From: AWTP1-13 sp963797005
GTDB lineage: Bacteria > Pseudomonadota > Alphaproteobacteria > Rhizobiales > Hyphomicrobiaceae
Length of the DNA stretch: 64,000 nucleotides
Direction: 5' to 3'
NCBI GenBank assembly: GCA_963797005.1
Contig: CAWCOF010000014.1
Location: forward strand, 124,001-188,000
The notes beneath the pieces were generated by a model. It was not told where the DNA came from and made no database searches. It saw only the letters and a program-made list of their open reading frames with translations. The position numbers and the translations under genes are program-made. Within the stretch, counting starts at the first letter, position 1; each line of letters begins with the position of its first letter. Positions 19,922 through 29,800 of this stretch are shown in pieces.

Positions 19922-21502
19922 CTATTTCTTCTCGATGTTCCACAGCACCGGCACGCCGGCGGTCTGCAGCATCCCATCGACGTTGTTGCGCACGAACTCG
20001 AGGCTGTACCACTGGCCCAGATGGATGTGGGTCGGGTATTCCCGCCAACGCGCCTGGATCGCCTTGACGATCTCGAGCTGCTTGGTGGAGTCCGTGGCAC
20101 GGGCGAACTGGTCGCGCAGATCCTCGATCTGCTTGTCGCAGGGCCAGCCGAACAGCGCCTTGTCGCAGCTCGAGTTGAGGAACGCCATGGCGACGGGGTT
20201 GAACAGGTCGCCAGCGGTCCACGAGGTGATGAAGGCGTTCCAGCCGCCCTTGTCCGGCGGGTCCTTCTTGGAGCGGCGCGCGACCAGGGTCTGCCAGTCC
20301 ATGGACTGCATGTCGACCTTGAAGCCCGCCTTCTCCATCAGCGACTTGGCGACGGGGGCGAGGTTGGTCAACACGGCCAGGTCGGTCGAGTGCATGAGCA
20401 CGACCGGCGTGCCGTCGTAGCCCGCTTCCTTCAGCAGCTCGCGCGCCTTCTTCATGTTGGACTCGAGCATGCCCTCCATGTGTGCGTCCGTCTCGAACGG
20501 CATGCCGCACACGAACAGCGCCTTGCAGACCTTGTAGTAGTCGGGGCTGCCGACCACCGCCTTCACGAAGTCCTCCTGGTTGAGCGCATAAAGCACGGCC
20601 TGGCGGATCTTCGGGTTGTCGAAGGGCTTGTGGAGCACGTTGAAGCGGAACGTGAACTGGTTGCCGGCCGGATTGAAATTGAAGGACTTGACGCTCTTGT
20701 CCTTCTTGAGGAGCGGGTAGAGGTCGTGCGGCGGCGCCTCGATCATGTCGATCTCGCCGGCCAGCAGCGCGTTCACGGCCTGCTGGTGGTCACGAATGGG
20801 CAGCCACTCGACGCGGTCGACCTTGACGACCTTGCCGCCGGCAAGACCCGAAGGCGGCTCGGAGCGAGGTACGTACTTGTCGAATTTCTTGTAGACGATC
20901 TTGGAGCCCGGCTTCCATTCGTCCTTGGCGAACACGAACGGCCCCGAGCCGGTGAAGTCCTTGATCTGCTCGTTTGGCGGGGTCTCGGCCACCCGCTTCG
21001 GCATCATGAACGGCACGTTGGACGACGGCTTGCCGAGCGCCAGCTCGACGAGGCCGGTCGGCGACTTCAGCTTGATGACGATGGTCTTGGCATCCTTGGC
21101 CTCGAGCGAGCCAACGAAGCTCATGAGCTTCTGGCCCATGGCGTCCTTGGCGCCCCAGCGCTTGATGGAAGCGACGCAGTCCTCGGCCGTGACCGGGGCG
21201 CCGTCATGCCAGAGCAGGCCGTCGCGCAAGGTCAGCGTGTGGGTGAGGCCGTCTGCCGACTTGTCATACTTGCCGACCATCTGCGGCTGGATCTTGCCCT
21301 TCGCGTCCATCGCGAACAGCGTGTCGTAGATCATGTAGCCGTGGTTGCGGCTGATGTAGGCCGTGGTCCAGATCGGATCGACGATCTTGAGGTCGGAGTG
21401 GGGCACGAACTTCAGCGTCGTCTCCGCCACCGCGGGCAAGGCGAGGCCGACCGCAGCGGCTGCCGCTGCAATCGCAAGCATACTTCGTCGTATATGGCCC
21501 AT
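19922..21502 (-). CDS. Peptide ABC transporter substrate-binding protein (SBP_bac_5)
   Basis: A 526-aa periplasmic binding protein. Signal peptide at residues 1-~26 (MLAIAAAAAAVGLALPAVAE). Family segments include SADGLTHTLTLRDGLLWHDG, VTAEDCVASIKRW and NPKIRQAVLYALNQEDFV. It is the first gene of the operon, followed by hairpins D and C and then two permeases and a fused ATPase. It should deliver peptides or a related cationic or amide ligand. The gene is divergent from the M20 amidohydrolase, 253 bp away. Binding proteins are usually needed in excess over permeases, which fits the hairpins between them. Confidence 0.93.
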   Translation of the reverse strand: MGHIRRSMLAIAAAAAAVGLALPAVAETTLKFVPHSDLKIVDPIWTTAYISRNHGYMIYDTLFAMDAKGKIQPQMVGKYDKSADGLTHTLTLRDGLLWHDGAPVTAEDCVASIKRWGAKDAMGQKLMSFVGSLEAKDAKTIVIKLKSPTGLVELALGKPSSNVPFMMPKRVAETPPNEQIKDFTGSGPFVFAKDEWKPGSKIVYKKFDKYVPRSEPPSGLAGGKVVKVDRVEWLPIRDHQQAVNALLAGEIDMIEAPPHDLYPLLKKDKSVKSFNFNPAGNQFTFRFNVLHKPFDNPKIRQAVLYALNQEDFVKAVVGSPDYYKVCKALFVCGMPFETDAHMEGMLESNMKKARELLKEAGYDGTPVVLMHSTDLAVLTNLAPVAKSLMEKAGFKVDMQSMDWQTLVARRSKKDPPDKGGWNAFITSWTAGDLFNPVAMAFLNSSCDKALFGWPCDKQIEDLRDQFARATDSTKQLEIVKAIQARWREYPTHIHLGQWYSLEFVRNNVDGMLQTAGVPVLWNIEKK

Positions 21503-21755
21503 TATCGGCTCCCCTGACTGGAAGTTGGCATGTGGCGGTCGCTGTTGCGTCTCGGCTTGCGAAGGCCGCTCGAGCGGCGATTACACAACTCTGCCCGACG
21601 CGAGTCAAAGCTTAGATTTGGCGCAGTTTTCGACCGCCTGCACGCCAACTCGGCACGCCTCCCGGAGGCCGATCGAGCTTGCCGCCGGGTCTCTTCCGTT
21701 TTGTACACGGCGGTTTAGGGTACGCGCCAGGACTGCAGCCCACAGAGGACACCCC

Positions 21756-22922
21756 ATGGCCATCGTTAACCGCGTCGCTGCCATGCAGGACGAAATCGCG
21801 CTGTGGCGTCAGGACTTCCATGCGCATCCGGAGATCGGCTTCGACGTCGAGCGCACGGCCGGCATCGTGACAGAGAAGCTCAAAGCCTTCGGTTGCGACG
21901 AGGTGGTGCCGGGCGTCGGCAAGACCGGCGTCGTCGGCGTCATCAAGGGACGACTGGGCTCCTCGGGCAAGGTCATCGGCCTCAGGGCCGACATGGATGC
22001 GCTGCCGATCCATGAGACGACGGGTGCGCCCTATGCCTCCAAGACGCCGGGCAAGATGCACGCCTGCGGGCATGACGGCCACACGGCCATGGTGCTGGGG
22101 GCGGCCAAGTATCTCGCCGAGACGCGCAACTTCGACGGCACGGCGGTGGTGATCTTCCAGCCCAACGAGGAAGGGCTGACGGGCGGTCTTGCGATGGTGG
22201 AGGACGGGCTGCTGGAGCGCTTCGGCATCCAGGAGGTCTATGGCATGCACACCTGGCCGGGACGGGCCGTCGGCACGTTCGCCATCTGCCCGGGGCCGAT
22301 GCTGGCGGCGGCGAGCAAGTTCACGATCGATATTACCGGCAAAGGCGCGCATGCGGCCCGGCCGCACGAGAGCATCGATCCGGTGGTCATTGCGGCGCAG
22401 ACCATCATGGGCCTGCAGACCATTGCCTCGCGCACCGTCGACCCGACCGAGGCGGTGGTGGTGTCGACGTGCATGCTGCAGGCGGGCAATGCCTTCAACG
22501 TCATTCCCGACACGGTCACGCTGACGGGCACCATCCGCACGCTGTCGGAGCCGGTAGCGAAGACGGCGAAGGGGCGGCTGATCGAGATCGCCGAGGGTAC
22601 GGCCAAGCTTTTCGGCGCCACCGCGCGCGTCGCCTTCGAAGGCGAGGTGCCGGCGACCGTCAACGAGCCGGCCAAGACGGCGTTCGCGTGCGGCGTCGCG
22701 CGCGAGGTTGCGGGTGCGCAGAACGTGATCGACAACATGCGCCCGTTCATGGGGGCCGAGGACTTCGCGCACATGCTCGACCGGCGGCCGGGGGCCTACA
22801 TCCTGCTCGGCAACGGCAACAGCGCGGCCCTGCACAACGCCGGCTACAACTTCGACGATGCCGCGATCCCCTACGGCGTTTCCTACCTGGTGCGGCTGGC
22901 CGAGACCGCCATGCCGGCCTGA
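21756..22922 (+). CDS. M20 family metallo-amidohydrolase (hippurate hydrolase-like)
   Basis: A 388-aa cytoplasmic enzyme of the M20D group (hippurate hydrolase / N-acyl-amino-acid amidohydrolase). Catalytic and metal motifs are present: RADMDALPIHE, HACGHDGHTAMVLGAAK, FQPNEEG with the adjacent glutamates, and MGAEDFAHML near the C-terminus. The dimerisation insert is the central ITGKGAHAARPHESIDPV. ATG at 21756 follows AGAGGA by 6 nt. Divergent transcription from a peptide transporter operon suggests it processes an imported N-acyl or peptide substrate (inference). Confidence 0.92.
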   Translation: MAIVNRVAAMQDEIALWRQDFHAHPEIGFDVERTAGIVTEKLKAFGCDEVVPGVGKTGVVGVIKGRLGSSGKVIGLRADMDALPIHETTGAPYASKTPGKMHACGHDGHTAMVLGAAKYLAETRNFDGTAVVIFQPNEEGLTGGLAMVEDGLLERFGIQEVYGMHTWPGRAVGTFAICPGPMLAAASKFTIDITGKGAHAARPHESIDPVVIAAQTIMGLQTIASRTVDPTEAVVVSTCMLQAGNAFNVIPDTVTLTGTIRTLSEPVAKTAKGRLIEIAEGTAKLFGATARVAFEGEVPATVNEPAKTAFACGVAREVAGAQNVIDNMRPFMGAEDFAHMLDRRPGAYILLGNGNSAALHNAGYNFDDAAIPYGVSYLVRLAETAMPA

Positions 22923-23903
22923 GGGCGCCAACGCTCGCGCCAGTCGCGACAGGAAGCCCGTCGCCCAGCTCATGTGCATGACGACGGCGGCAACGCCGGC
23001 GAGCGCCAGGCACGCTTGCCGGCGTCCGGCGGCAATGGCAACGCCCCAGGCGATGCAGGCGAGCACATAGGCCACGGCGAACAAGGCAAACGCGGGGTGC
23101 ACCGCCGCGAGCCCGAGCGACAGCAGCGAGCCCAGCAGGGCTGCCACGGGCAGCATCTGCCGCAGGCGCGGCAGCGAGCGATGCTTGAGGAGCGTGCTCG
23201 CGCGCCCCCAGCCGTGATTGAAGTACTGGCGCGACAGCGACTTGAGGTCGGCGCGCGGGTAGTAGGTGACGACGGCGTCGCCCTCCAGATAGATGCGCTT
23301 GCCGGCCTGAACCATGCGCTTGTCGAATTCCGCGTCCTCGTTGAAGGCGAAGGTCTCGTCGTAGCCACCGAGCTCCAGGAAGGTGCGGCGGTTGAAGGCG
23401 GCGTGGTGGCCATGCTCGACGAGACCGGACTGGCCGGCCAGGCGATGGGCCGCGCCGCCGTTGCCGAGCCGGCTGTTCTGGGCGGCGGCAATCGCTGTCT
23501 GCAGGCAGGTCGAGCCCACCGTCAGCATCGGCACCACCACGGAGTTGGCCGATCCGGCGGCGAGCCGCTGGATGCACCGCTCGACGAAGCCGTCGGGATA
23601 GGCCACGTGGCAATCGGCGCGCACGAGATAGTCCGCGCGCGGATCGGCGAGCCTAGCGCCGAGGTTCAAGGCCGCGGCCTGGATCTTCTTCTCGTTGTGG
23701 AGGAGCCGGACGCGGGGGTCAGCGGCGGCGATGTCCTCGACAATGGCGCGGGTGCGGTCCGTGCTGCCGCCGTCGACCACCAGCACCTCGTAGTCGAGCT
23801 CAGCCGCCCGCGGGGCGATGCTGGCGATGGCATCGGCCACATAGCGCTCCTCGTTGAGCGCGGGCATGACGATGCTGACGAATGGCTTGGCGACCCCGGA
23901 CAC
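22883..23903 (-). CDS. Family 2 glycosyltransferase (ExoA-like), 3' end uncertain
   Basis: A GT-A glycosyltransferase: VSIVMPALNEERYVADAI at the N-terminus, EVLVVDGGSTDRT, RADCHVAYPDGFVERC (metal-binding region) and AFNEDAEFDKRMVQAG (catalytic acid region). Two or three C-terminal membrane helices follow (ALLGSLLSLGLAAVHPAFAL). It resembles succinoglycan-type ExoA enzymes. The start is GTG at 23903. After HMSWATGFLSRL the frame stays open antisense through the whole amidohydrolase gene to 21612. Removing one G of CTGG near 22940 gives RERWRPQAGMAVSASRTR and a TAG at 22883-22885, a normal ~339-aa length. That correction is inferred. The 3' end overlaps the convergent amidohydrolase by 40 bp. 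Confidence 0.72.
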
Positions 23904-23999
23904 TGTGAACTACGCCATGGCTGTCCCTGCAGACTACGCAAGCATTGCCCTGTAGCGCTTGGTGTTGCAAGTCTGGCGCCTTGCCACGCCTAATTTCGC

Positions 24000-24019
24000 T
24001 GCTATCATTTCTGATAGCA
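24000..24019. promoter_or_regulatory. FitA-type operator inverted repeat
   Basis: TGCTATCA (24000-24007) and TGATAGCA (24012-24019) form a perfect 8-bp inverted repeat with a 4-nt spacer, 13 bp before the antitoxin start. The half-sites match those I recall for the gonococcal FitAB operator, where the spacer is longer (about 12 bp). A promoter with TTGCCA near 23982 and TATCAT at 24004-24009 (16-bp spacer) would overlap this site, as expected for autorepression. Confidence 0.6.
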
Positions 24020-24032
24020 ATGGAGGCCGAAG

Positions 24033-24293
24033 GTGGGTCAGCTGCTCATCCGCAACGTTGACGATAGGGTCATCGAGTCTTTGAAGCTCAAGGCCGAGCT
24101 CAGGGGGCACTCGCTGGAACAGGAGCTGCGCGAGATTCTCAGGCAGGCCGCCGGGCCCACGCTCGAGGAGCGCCTCGCCATCATCGACCGTGTCGCGGCT
24201 ATGCAAAAGAAGCCGACCAAGATGCTGAGCGAGGACGTCGTCCGAAAGCTGAGACAGGGTCGCATCAGGAAGTTGGCGAGCAGGCGCGCGTGA
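24033..24293 (+). CDS. FitA/VapB-type ribbon-helix-helix antitoxin
   Basis: An 86-aa antitoxin. The N-terminal RHH domain (LLIRNVDDRVIESLKLKAEL, then RGHSLEQELREILRQAA) is the FitA-like type that dimerises and binds operator DNA. The C-terminal part would wrap the PIN toxin. GTG at 24033 follows GGAGG by 6-7 nt. Its TGA overlaps the toxin GTG (GTGA). A TGCTATCA inverted repeat just upstream is the probable autoregulatory site. Confidence 0.85.
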   Translation: MGQLLIRNVDDRVIESLKLKAELRGHSLEQELREILRQAAGPTLEERLAIIDRVAAMQKKPTKMLSEDVVRKLRQGRIRKLASRRA

Positions 24294-24700
24294 TTGTTGT
24301 CGACGCAAACGTCGCGATCAAGTGGGCGATCGTCCAGCCGCTTCGGGAGCGCGCCCGAGCCCTGCTGTCTCAGACATTGGTGGCGCCCGGAATGTTCGTG
24401 GCTGAGGTGACTTCGGCCGTGTGGCAATATGCACGAGCAGGCCAAATTTCCGACCAGCAGGCAAGTCAAGGCATATCGGTAATCATCGCCCAGATCGCGA
24501 CCTTCGAGAGCGATGCGGACTTGGCGGGAGACGCCCTTGCAATCGGCTTGGAGCTCGAGTACGCGCCCTACGACTTCTTCTACTTGGTCTCCGCGATGCG
24601 CAGACACGCACCCTTTGTCACCGTTGACAGGCGCTTCATCAATCGCCTTGCAAACTCACGCTACAGCCAGCACGTCGTCCACCTAGCCGATTGGACCTGA
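24290..24700 (+). CDS. VapC/FitB-type PIN-domain toxin
   Basis: A 136-aa PIN-domain ribonuclease toxin. The acidic active-site residues are all present: D5 (VVDANVAIKW), E39 (VAEV), D95 (YAPYDFFYLV) and D113 (FVTVDRRF). VapC-family toxins cleave tRNA or rRNA and depend on Mg2+. It is translationally coupled to the antitoxin by a GTGA overlap. The next gene (acyl-CoA dehydrogenase) starts only 4 bp after its stop, but that gene is functionally unrelated. Confidence 0.88.
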   Translation: MIVVDANVAIKWAIVQPLRERARALLSQTLVAPGMFVAEVTSAVWQYARAGQISDQQASQGISVIIAQIATFESDADLAGDALAIGLELEYAPYDFFYLVSAMRRHAPFVTVDRRFINRLANSRYSQHVVHLADWT

Positions 24701-24704
24701 GCCC

Positions 24705-25853
24705 ATGCACTTCGCGCTGACCGAGGAACAGGCCGCCATCCAGGAGACCGCGCTCGCCTTCGCCAAGGAGCGCCTAGCCCCGCACGCGGCCGAGTGGGAC
24801 GAGAAGAGCTTTTTTCCCGTCGACGTGATCCGGGAGATGGCGCCGCTGGGCATGGGCACCATCTACGTGCCGGCCGAGCAGGGCGGGGCCGGCCTCTCCC
24901 GCCTCGACGGCGCCCTCATCATGGAGGCTCTGGCCTACGGCTGCCCGTCGATCACGGGCTACGTCTCCATCCAGAACATGGTGGCGTGGATGGTGGCCAA
25001 GTACGGCTCGCAGGCGCAGGTCGCGGCGTGGATGCCGAAGTTCGCCACGATGGAGTGGCTGACGAGCTACTGCCTCACCGAGCCAGGCTCGGGCTCGGAT
25101 GCCGCCGCGCTGAAGACGACGGCCAAGCGCTCGGGCGACGCTTACCTGCTCAACGGCTCCAAGCAGTTCATCTCCGGCGCCGGCACGGCCGACTTCTATT
25201 TCGTGTTCGCCCGCACCGGCGACGAGGGCCCCGGCGGCGTCTCTGCCTTCGCCGTGATGAAGGGCATGCCGGGCCTCTCCTTCGGCGCGCTGGAGAAGAA
25301 GATGGGCTGGAACGCCCAGCCCACCGCCCAGGTCGTCTTCGACAACTGCAAGGTGCCCGCCGCCAATTTGATCGGGGTGGAGGGGCAAGGCTTCAAGTTC
25401 GCCATGTCGGGGCTCGACGGCGGGCGCATCAACATCGGCGCCTGCTCGCTGGGTGCGGCATGGTTCGCGCTCGACAAGGCGCGCCAGTACCTGTTCGAGC
25501 GCAAGGCGTTCGGCCGCCAGATCGCCGACTTCCAGGCCCTGCAGTTCAAGATCGCCGACATGGCGACCGATCTCGAGGCCGCAAGGCTGATGGTCTACCG
25601 CGCCGCCGATGCCATCGACCGCGCCGACCCGCAGGCCACCATGTACTCGGCCATGGCCAAGCGGCTCGCGACCGACCTCGGCTTCAAGGTCTGCAACGAG
25701 GCCCTGCAGCTCCATGGCGGCTACGGCTACCTGAAGGACTATGGCCTGGAGAAGCTCGTGCGCGACCTCCGCGTGCACCAGATCCTGGAGGGCACCAACG
25801 AGATCATGCGGGTGGTCATTTCCCGCAAGGTGCTGGGCGGCAACCGCGGGTGA
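24705..25853 (+). CDS. Acyl-CoA dehydrogenase (isobutyryl-CoA dehydrogenase-like)
   Basis: A 382-aa FAD enzyme of the acyl-CoA dehydrogenase family. It has the signatures YCLTEPGSGSDAAALKT and LQLHGGYGYLKDYGLEKLVR, and catalytic Glu in QILEGTNEIMR. QFISGAGTADFYFVFARTG, with the short-branched-chain insert, resembles ACAD8 (isobutyryl-CoA dehydrogenase, valine catabolism) more than long-chain enzymes. It oxidises an acyl-CoA to the enoyl-CoA and passes electrons to ETF. ATG at 24705 lies 4 bp after the toxin stop, with no clear ribosome-binding site of its own. Substrate preference is inferred. Confidence 0.88.
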   Translation: MHFALTEEQAAIQETALAFAKERLAPHAAEWDEKSFFPVDVIREMAPLGMGTIYVPAEQGGAGLSRLDGALIMEALAYGCPSITGYVSIQNMVAWMVAKYGSQAQVAAWMPKFATMEWLTSYCLTEPGSGSDAAALKTTAKRSGDAYLLNGSKQFISGAGTADFYFVFARTGDEGPGGVSAFAVMKGMPGLSFGALEKKMGWNAQPTAQVVFDNCKVPAANLIGVEGQGFKFAMSGLDGGRINIGACSLGAAWFALDKARQYLFERKAFGRQIADFQALQFKIADMATDLEAARLMVYRAADAIDRADPQATMYSAMAKRLATDLGFKVCNEALQLHGGYGYLKDYGLEKLVRDLRVHQILEGTNEIMRVVISRKVLGGNRG

Positions 25854-25963
25854 CGGCGCCTCCTGGCTGGTAGGTCCGAGCTGGCGCATGGGGTTGCGCG
25901 TTCATCGTTAGTTGAGCTGAGCGCCGCGACGCCGCCGCAGTCCCATGCCAGGCTCGGGCCGAT

Positions 25964-25999
25964 ATCAGGTACTCGCGCGGCATCAGGTACTCGCGCGGC
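25964..25999. repeat. 18-bp perfect tandem duplication
   Basis: ATCAGGTACTCGCGCGGC occurs twice back to back (25964-25981 and 25982-25999), just upstream of the DUF2147 gene. The copies are identical, which suggests a recent slippage duplication. They lie about 35 bp before the start codon and could alter the 5' untranslated region. Confidence 0.85.
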
Positions 26000-26033
26000 A
26001 GGAGAATCCGCGCAACTTCCGGGAGAGACGATC

Positions 26034-26456
26034 ATGCTGAAATCTGTGACGGCGGCTGCTGGCCTGCTGGTCCTGTCGCTCATGAGCGCGCCGGCCTCGG
26101 CGCAGAAGGCGGAGGATGCCGTTGGCGTGTGGCTCAACCCGGAGAACGGCTCCAACGTCGAGTTCTACAAGTGCGGCGACCTTGTCTGCGGCAAGATCGT
26201 CAAGGTGGTCGACGGGCAGAAGACCGACGACAAGAATCCGAAACCCGCCCAGCGCAATCGCCCGATCGTCGGCCTCGTCATCATGCACGGCGCCAAGCAG
26301 ACCGGCGACAACAAGTGGTCGGGCAAGCTCTACAACCGCGAGAATGGCAAGACCTACGCGGGCACCGTCACGGTCAAGAGCAAGAACGAGCTCGATCTGT
26401 CCGGCTGTGTGGCCCTGATCCTGTGCAAGACGGTGACCTGGACGCGTGTGAAGTAG
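26034..26456 (+). CDS. DUF2147 family exported protein
   Basis: A 140-aa small secreted protein. Signal peptide at residues 1-~23 (MLKSVTAAAGLLVLSLMSAP). The mature part matches DUF2147: GVWLNPENGSNVEFYKCGD, LVCGKIVKV, LYNRENGKTYAGTVTVKS and the ending GCVALILCKTVTWTRV. The paired cysteines (YKCGDLVCG, SGCVALILC) may form disulfides in the periplasm. The family has a lipocalin-like fold and no proven function. A GGGAGAG precedes the ATG. Confidence 0.85.
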   Translation: MLKSVTAAAGLLVLSLMSAPASAQKAEDAVGVWLNPENGSNVEFYKCGDLVCGKIVKVVDGQKTDDKNPKPAQRNRPIVGLVIMHGAKQTGDNKWSGKLYNRENGKTYAGTVTVKSKNELDLSGCVALILCKTVTWTRVK

Positions 26457-26802
26457 CGGCCCTGCGCGGCGCAGATCGGCTTCGGGTCCACGGCGTCGGC
26501 TATGCTTGAGCAGTAGCATGCCCGTACGGCCGCTGCTGCATGACTGGCAATATTGTTGCGCCAGACGCGGGCGGCGTGGTTCTGCCGCGTTGCTGGTCGT
26601 CTCCGGATAGGTCTATTCGCATCAGCCGATTGCGGTTATTCCTGCGTCTGCCCATGTTTAGGGCCCATAGCCGAGGCGGGAGAAGGCCACGGGCTGTTTG
26701 CGATCCGGGGCGGACTCTGGCATTTCTTGCCCCTGAGCATGGGGCGGCCACCGCCCGCGGCGGTGATCGGCTCATCGTGCAACGGAAAGGCCCGAGCCCG
26801 AC
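26457..26802. other. Intergenic region without gene
   Basis: A 346-bp spacer between the DUF2147 gene and the indolepyruvate ferredoxin oxidoreductase gene. Short plus-strand frames from 26540 and 26553 have no ribosome-binding site or family features. The segment around 26545-26660 is less GC-rich than its surroundings (GGTTATTCCTGCGTCTGCCC region) and may hold the promoter for the large oxidoreductase. No clear repeat or terminator was found. Confidence 0.4.
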
Positions 26803-29800
26803 ATGCCCAAGCACGCCGTCACCCTCGATGACAAATATGCCCTCGACGAGACCCGGCAGATCCTGACGGGCACGCAGGCGATCGTGCGCCTGGTGCTGAC
26901 GCAGCGCGCCCGCGATGTGAAAGCCGGGCTCAACACAGCCGGCTACGTGACCGGCTATCGCGGCTCGCCCATCGCCTCCCTCGAGGCAGCCATGCTGCGC
27001 GCCAAGGGCATCCTCGAGCCCAACCACATCAAGTTCATGGCCGGCCTCAACGAGGACCTGGCGGCCACCGCGCTGTGGGGCTCGCAGCAGTCCGAGCTTC
27101 GGGGCGAGGGCAAATACGACGGCGTGTTCGGCGTGTGGTACGGCAAGGGGCCGGGCCTCGACCGCACCGGTGACGTCTTCCGCCACGCCAACCATGCCGG
27201 CACCTCCAAGCATGGCGGCGTGCTCGCGCTGATGGGCGACGACCATACCTGCGAGAGCTCGACGTCGGCGCACCAGTCCGAGTTCGCCTTCGTCGACTAC
27301 ATGATCCCGGTGCTCAATCCCGCCGGCGTGCAGGAGATCCTGGACTTCGGCATTCTCGGCTTCGCCCTGTCGCGTTACGCCGGCGTGTGGGTGGGCATCA
27401 AGTGCGTGAAGGACAACATCGAGGCCACCGCCACGGTCGACGGCCGCATCGACCGCATTCAGGTCAAGATCCCCGACGACTTCGCCGTGCCGCCGGACGG
27501 CCTCAACATCCGCCTCGGCGATCAGGCGCTCCTCAAGGAAGCGCGCCTGCACGACCACAAGCGCGCTGCCATTCTGGCGTTCGCCCGCGCCAACAAGCTC
27601 GATCGGCTGGTCATGAGCGGTGGGCCCAATCCGAAGCTCGGCATCATCACCTGCGGCAAGAGCTATCTCGACGTGCGCCAGGCGCTCGACGAACTCGGCA
27701 TCGACGAGGTCAAGGCCAACCAGCTCGGCATCCGCCTCTACAAGGTCGGCATGACCTGGCCGCTCGAGCCGCAGGGCGTGCTGAAATTTGCGCAAGGCCT
27801 CGATACCATCCTGGTGGTCGAGGAGAAGCGGTCGCTGATCGAGACGCAGATCAAGGAGCAGCTCTACGACTTCATCCGCAAGGAGCCGGGCAGGCTGCCG
27901 CAGGTGCTCGGCAAGAAGGACGAGTTCGGCGAGGTCCTGTTCCCGGCCAAATACGCGCTCGATCCCAGCGACATCGCCATCAAGCTCGGCGAGCGGCTGA
28001 TCCGCGGCGGCGCCGGCGACGACATCAAGGACCACGTCGCCGAGCTCAAGCGCCTCAAGGGCAACCGGCCCGAGAGCGCGGAGGCCGCAACCCGCATCCC
28101 CTATTTCTGCCCGGGCTGCCCGCACAACACCTCGACCGTGGTGCCGCAAGGCTCGCGCGCCTACGCCGGCATCGGCTGCCACTACATGGCGCACTGGATG
28201 GACCGCTCGACGGAGGGCTTCACCCAGATGGGCGGGGAGGGCACCAACTGGATCGGCGAGGCGCCCTTCTCCAAGACGCCGCACGTGTTCCAGAACCTGG
28301 GCGACGGCACCTACATCCACTCCGGCAGCCTTGCCATCCGCGCGGCGCGGGCGGCCGGGGTCAATATCACCTTCAAGATCCTCTACAACGACGCCGTGGC
28401 CATGACCGGCGGGCAGACGCTCGACGGCGGCACCACGGTCGGCATGATCGTGCGCCAGGTGCAGGCCGAGGGCGTGGAGAAGGTCGTCGTCGTCACCGAC
28501 GAGCCGCACAAGTATCCGGCCGGATTCCTTCCGAGCGGCGTGCCCGTCTACGATCGCCGCGACCTGCAGGCCCTGCAGAAGGAGCTGCGCGAGGTGCCGG
28601 GCGTGTCCGTGCTGGTGTACGACCAGACCTGCGCGGCCGAGAAGCGTCGCCGCCGCAAGCGCGGCGCCTTCCCAGACCCCGACAAGCGTGTGTTCATCAA
28701 CACGGCCGTGTGCGAGGGCTGCGGCGACTGCGGCGTCAAGTCGAACTGCGTGGCGGTGATCCCGAAGGAGACCGTGCTCGGCACCAAGCGCGCCATCGAC
28801 CAGTCGGCCTGCAACAAGGACTTCTCCTGCCTCAACGGCTTCTGCCCGAGCTTCGTCACCGTGCACGGCGCCAAGATCAAAAAGTCGGGCGCGGCCAAGC
28901 GCAACGAGAGCGGGGTTGCGGCCATGCTCGGCAGCCTGCCCGAGCCGGCCTTGCCGAAGCTCGACAAGCCTTACGCCATGCTGGTGACGGGCGTCGGCGG
29001 CACGGGCGTGGTGACGCTGTCGGCTGTCATCGGCCAGGCTGCGCATCTGGAAGGCAAGGGCTTCGGCGCCATCGACATGACGGGCCTTGCCCAGAAGGGC
29101 GGCGCGGTCGCCTGCCACATGCGGGTGGCGAAGTCCGCCGAGCAGATCCATGCGATCCGTGCCGGCGTTGCCGGCGCCGACCTGGTGATCGGCTGCGACC
29201 TGGTGGTGGCAGCCTCCAACCGCGTGCTGGAGACCATCAAGCCGGACCACACCGCGGTGGTGTTCTCCGACTACGAGATGTCGACTGCGGACTTCACGCG
29301 GCAGGCGGACCTGAAGATTCCCGGCGCGGCGCTGCGGCACGCCATCCAGGAGCGGGCCGGCAAGGCGCCGGTGCACCACTTCGATGCGCATACGGCGGCC
29401 GAGAAGCTGTTCGGCGACTCGATCGCGGCCAACATGTTCATGCTGGGCTATGCCTATCAACTCGGCCACGTGCCGATCGGGTCGGCGGCAATCGAGCAGG
29501 CGATTGAGCTCAACGGCGCGGCGGTGGAGATGAGCCGCAACGCCTTCCGCTTCGGCCGGCTGGCGGCCCACGACAAGGCCGCGCTGGAGCGGTTGGTCGG
29601 GCCCGCGCTCGCGGCCGCCACGGCGCCCAAGGCCGAGACGTTGGACTCCATCGTTGCCTTCCGCGCCGATCAGTTGACCGCCTACCAGGACGCCGCTCTC
29701 GCCGAGCGCTATCGCGCGCTGGTCGCCCGCGTGGCCGAGGCCGAGCGCAAGCGCATGCCCGGCCGTAGCGGGCTGGCCGAGGCGGTGGCGCGTAGCTACT

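Noticed and set aside
21612..22882. Extension of the glycosyltransferase frame across the M20 gene
   Set aside because: The extension is antisense to a well-supported enzyme and has no family similarity; a one-base correction gives a normal C-terminus.
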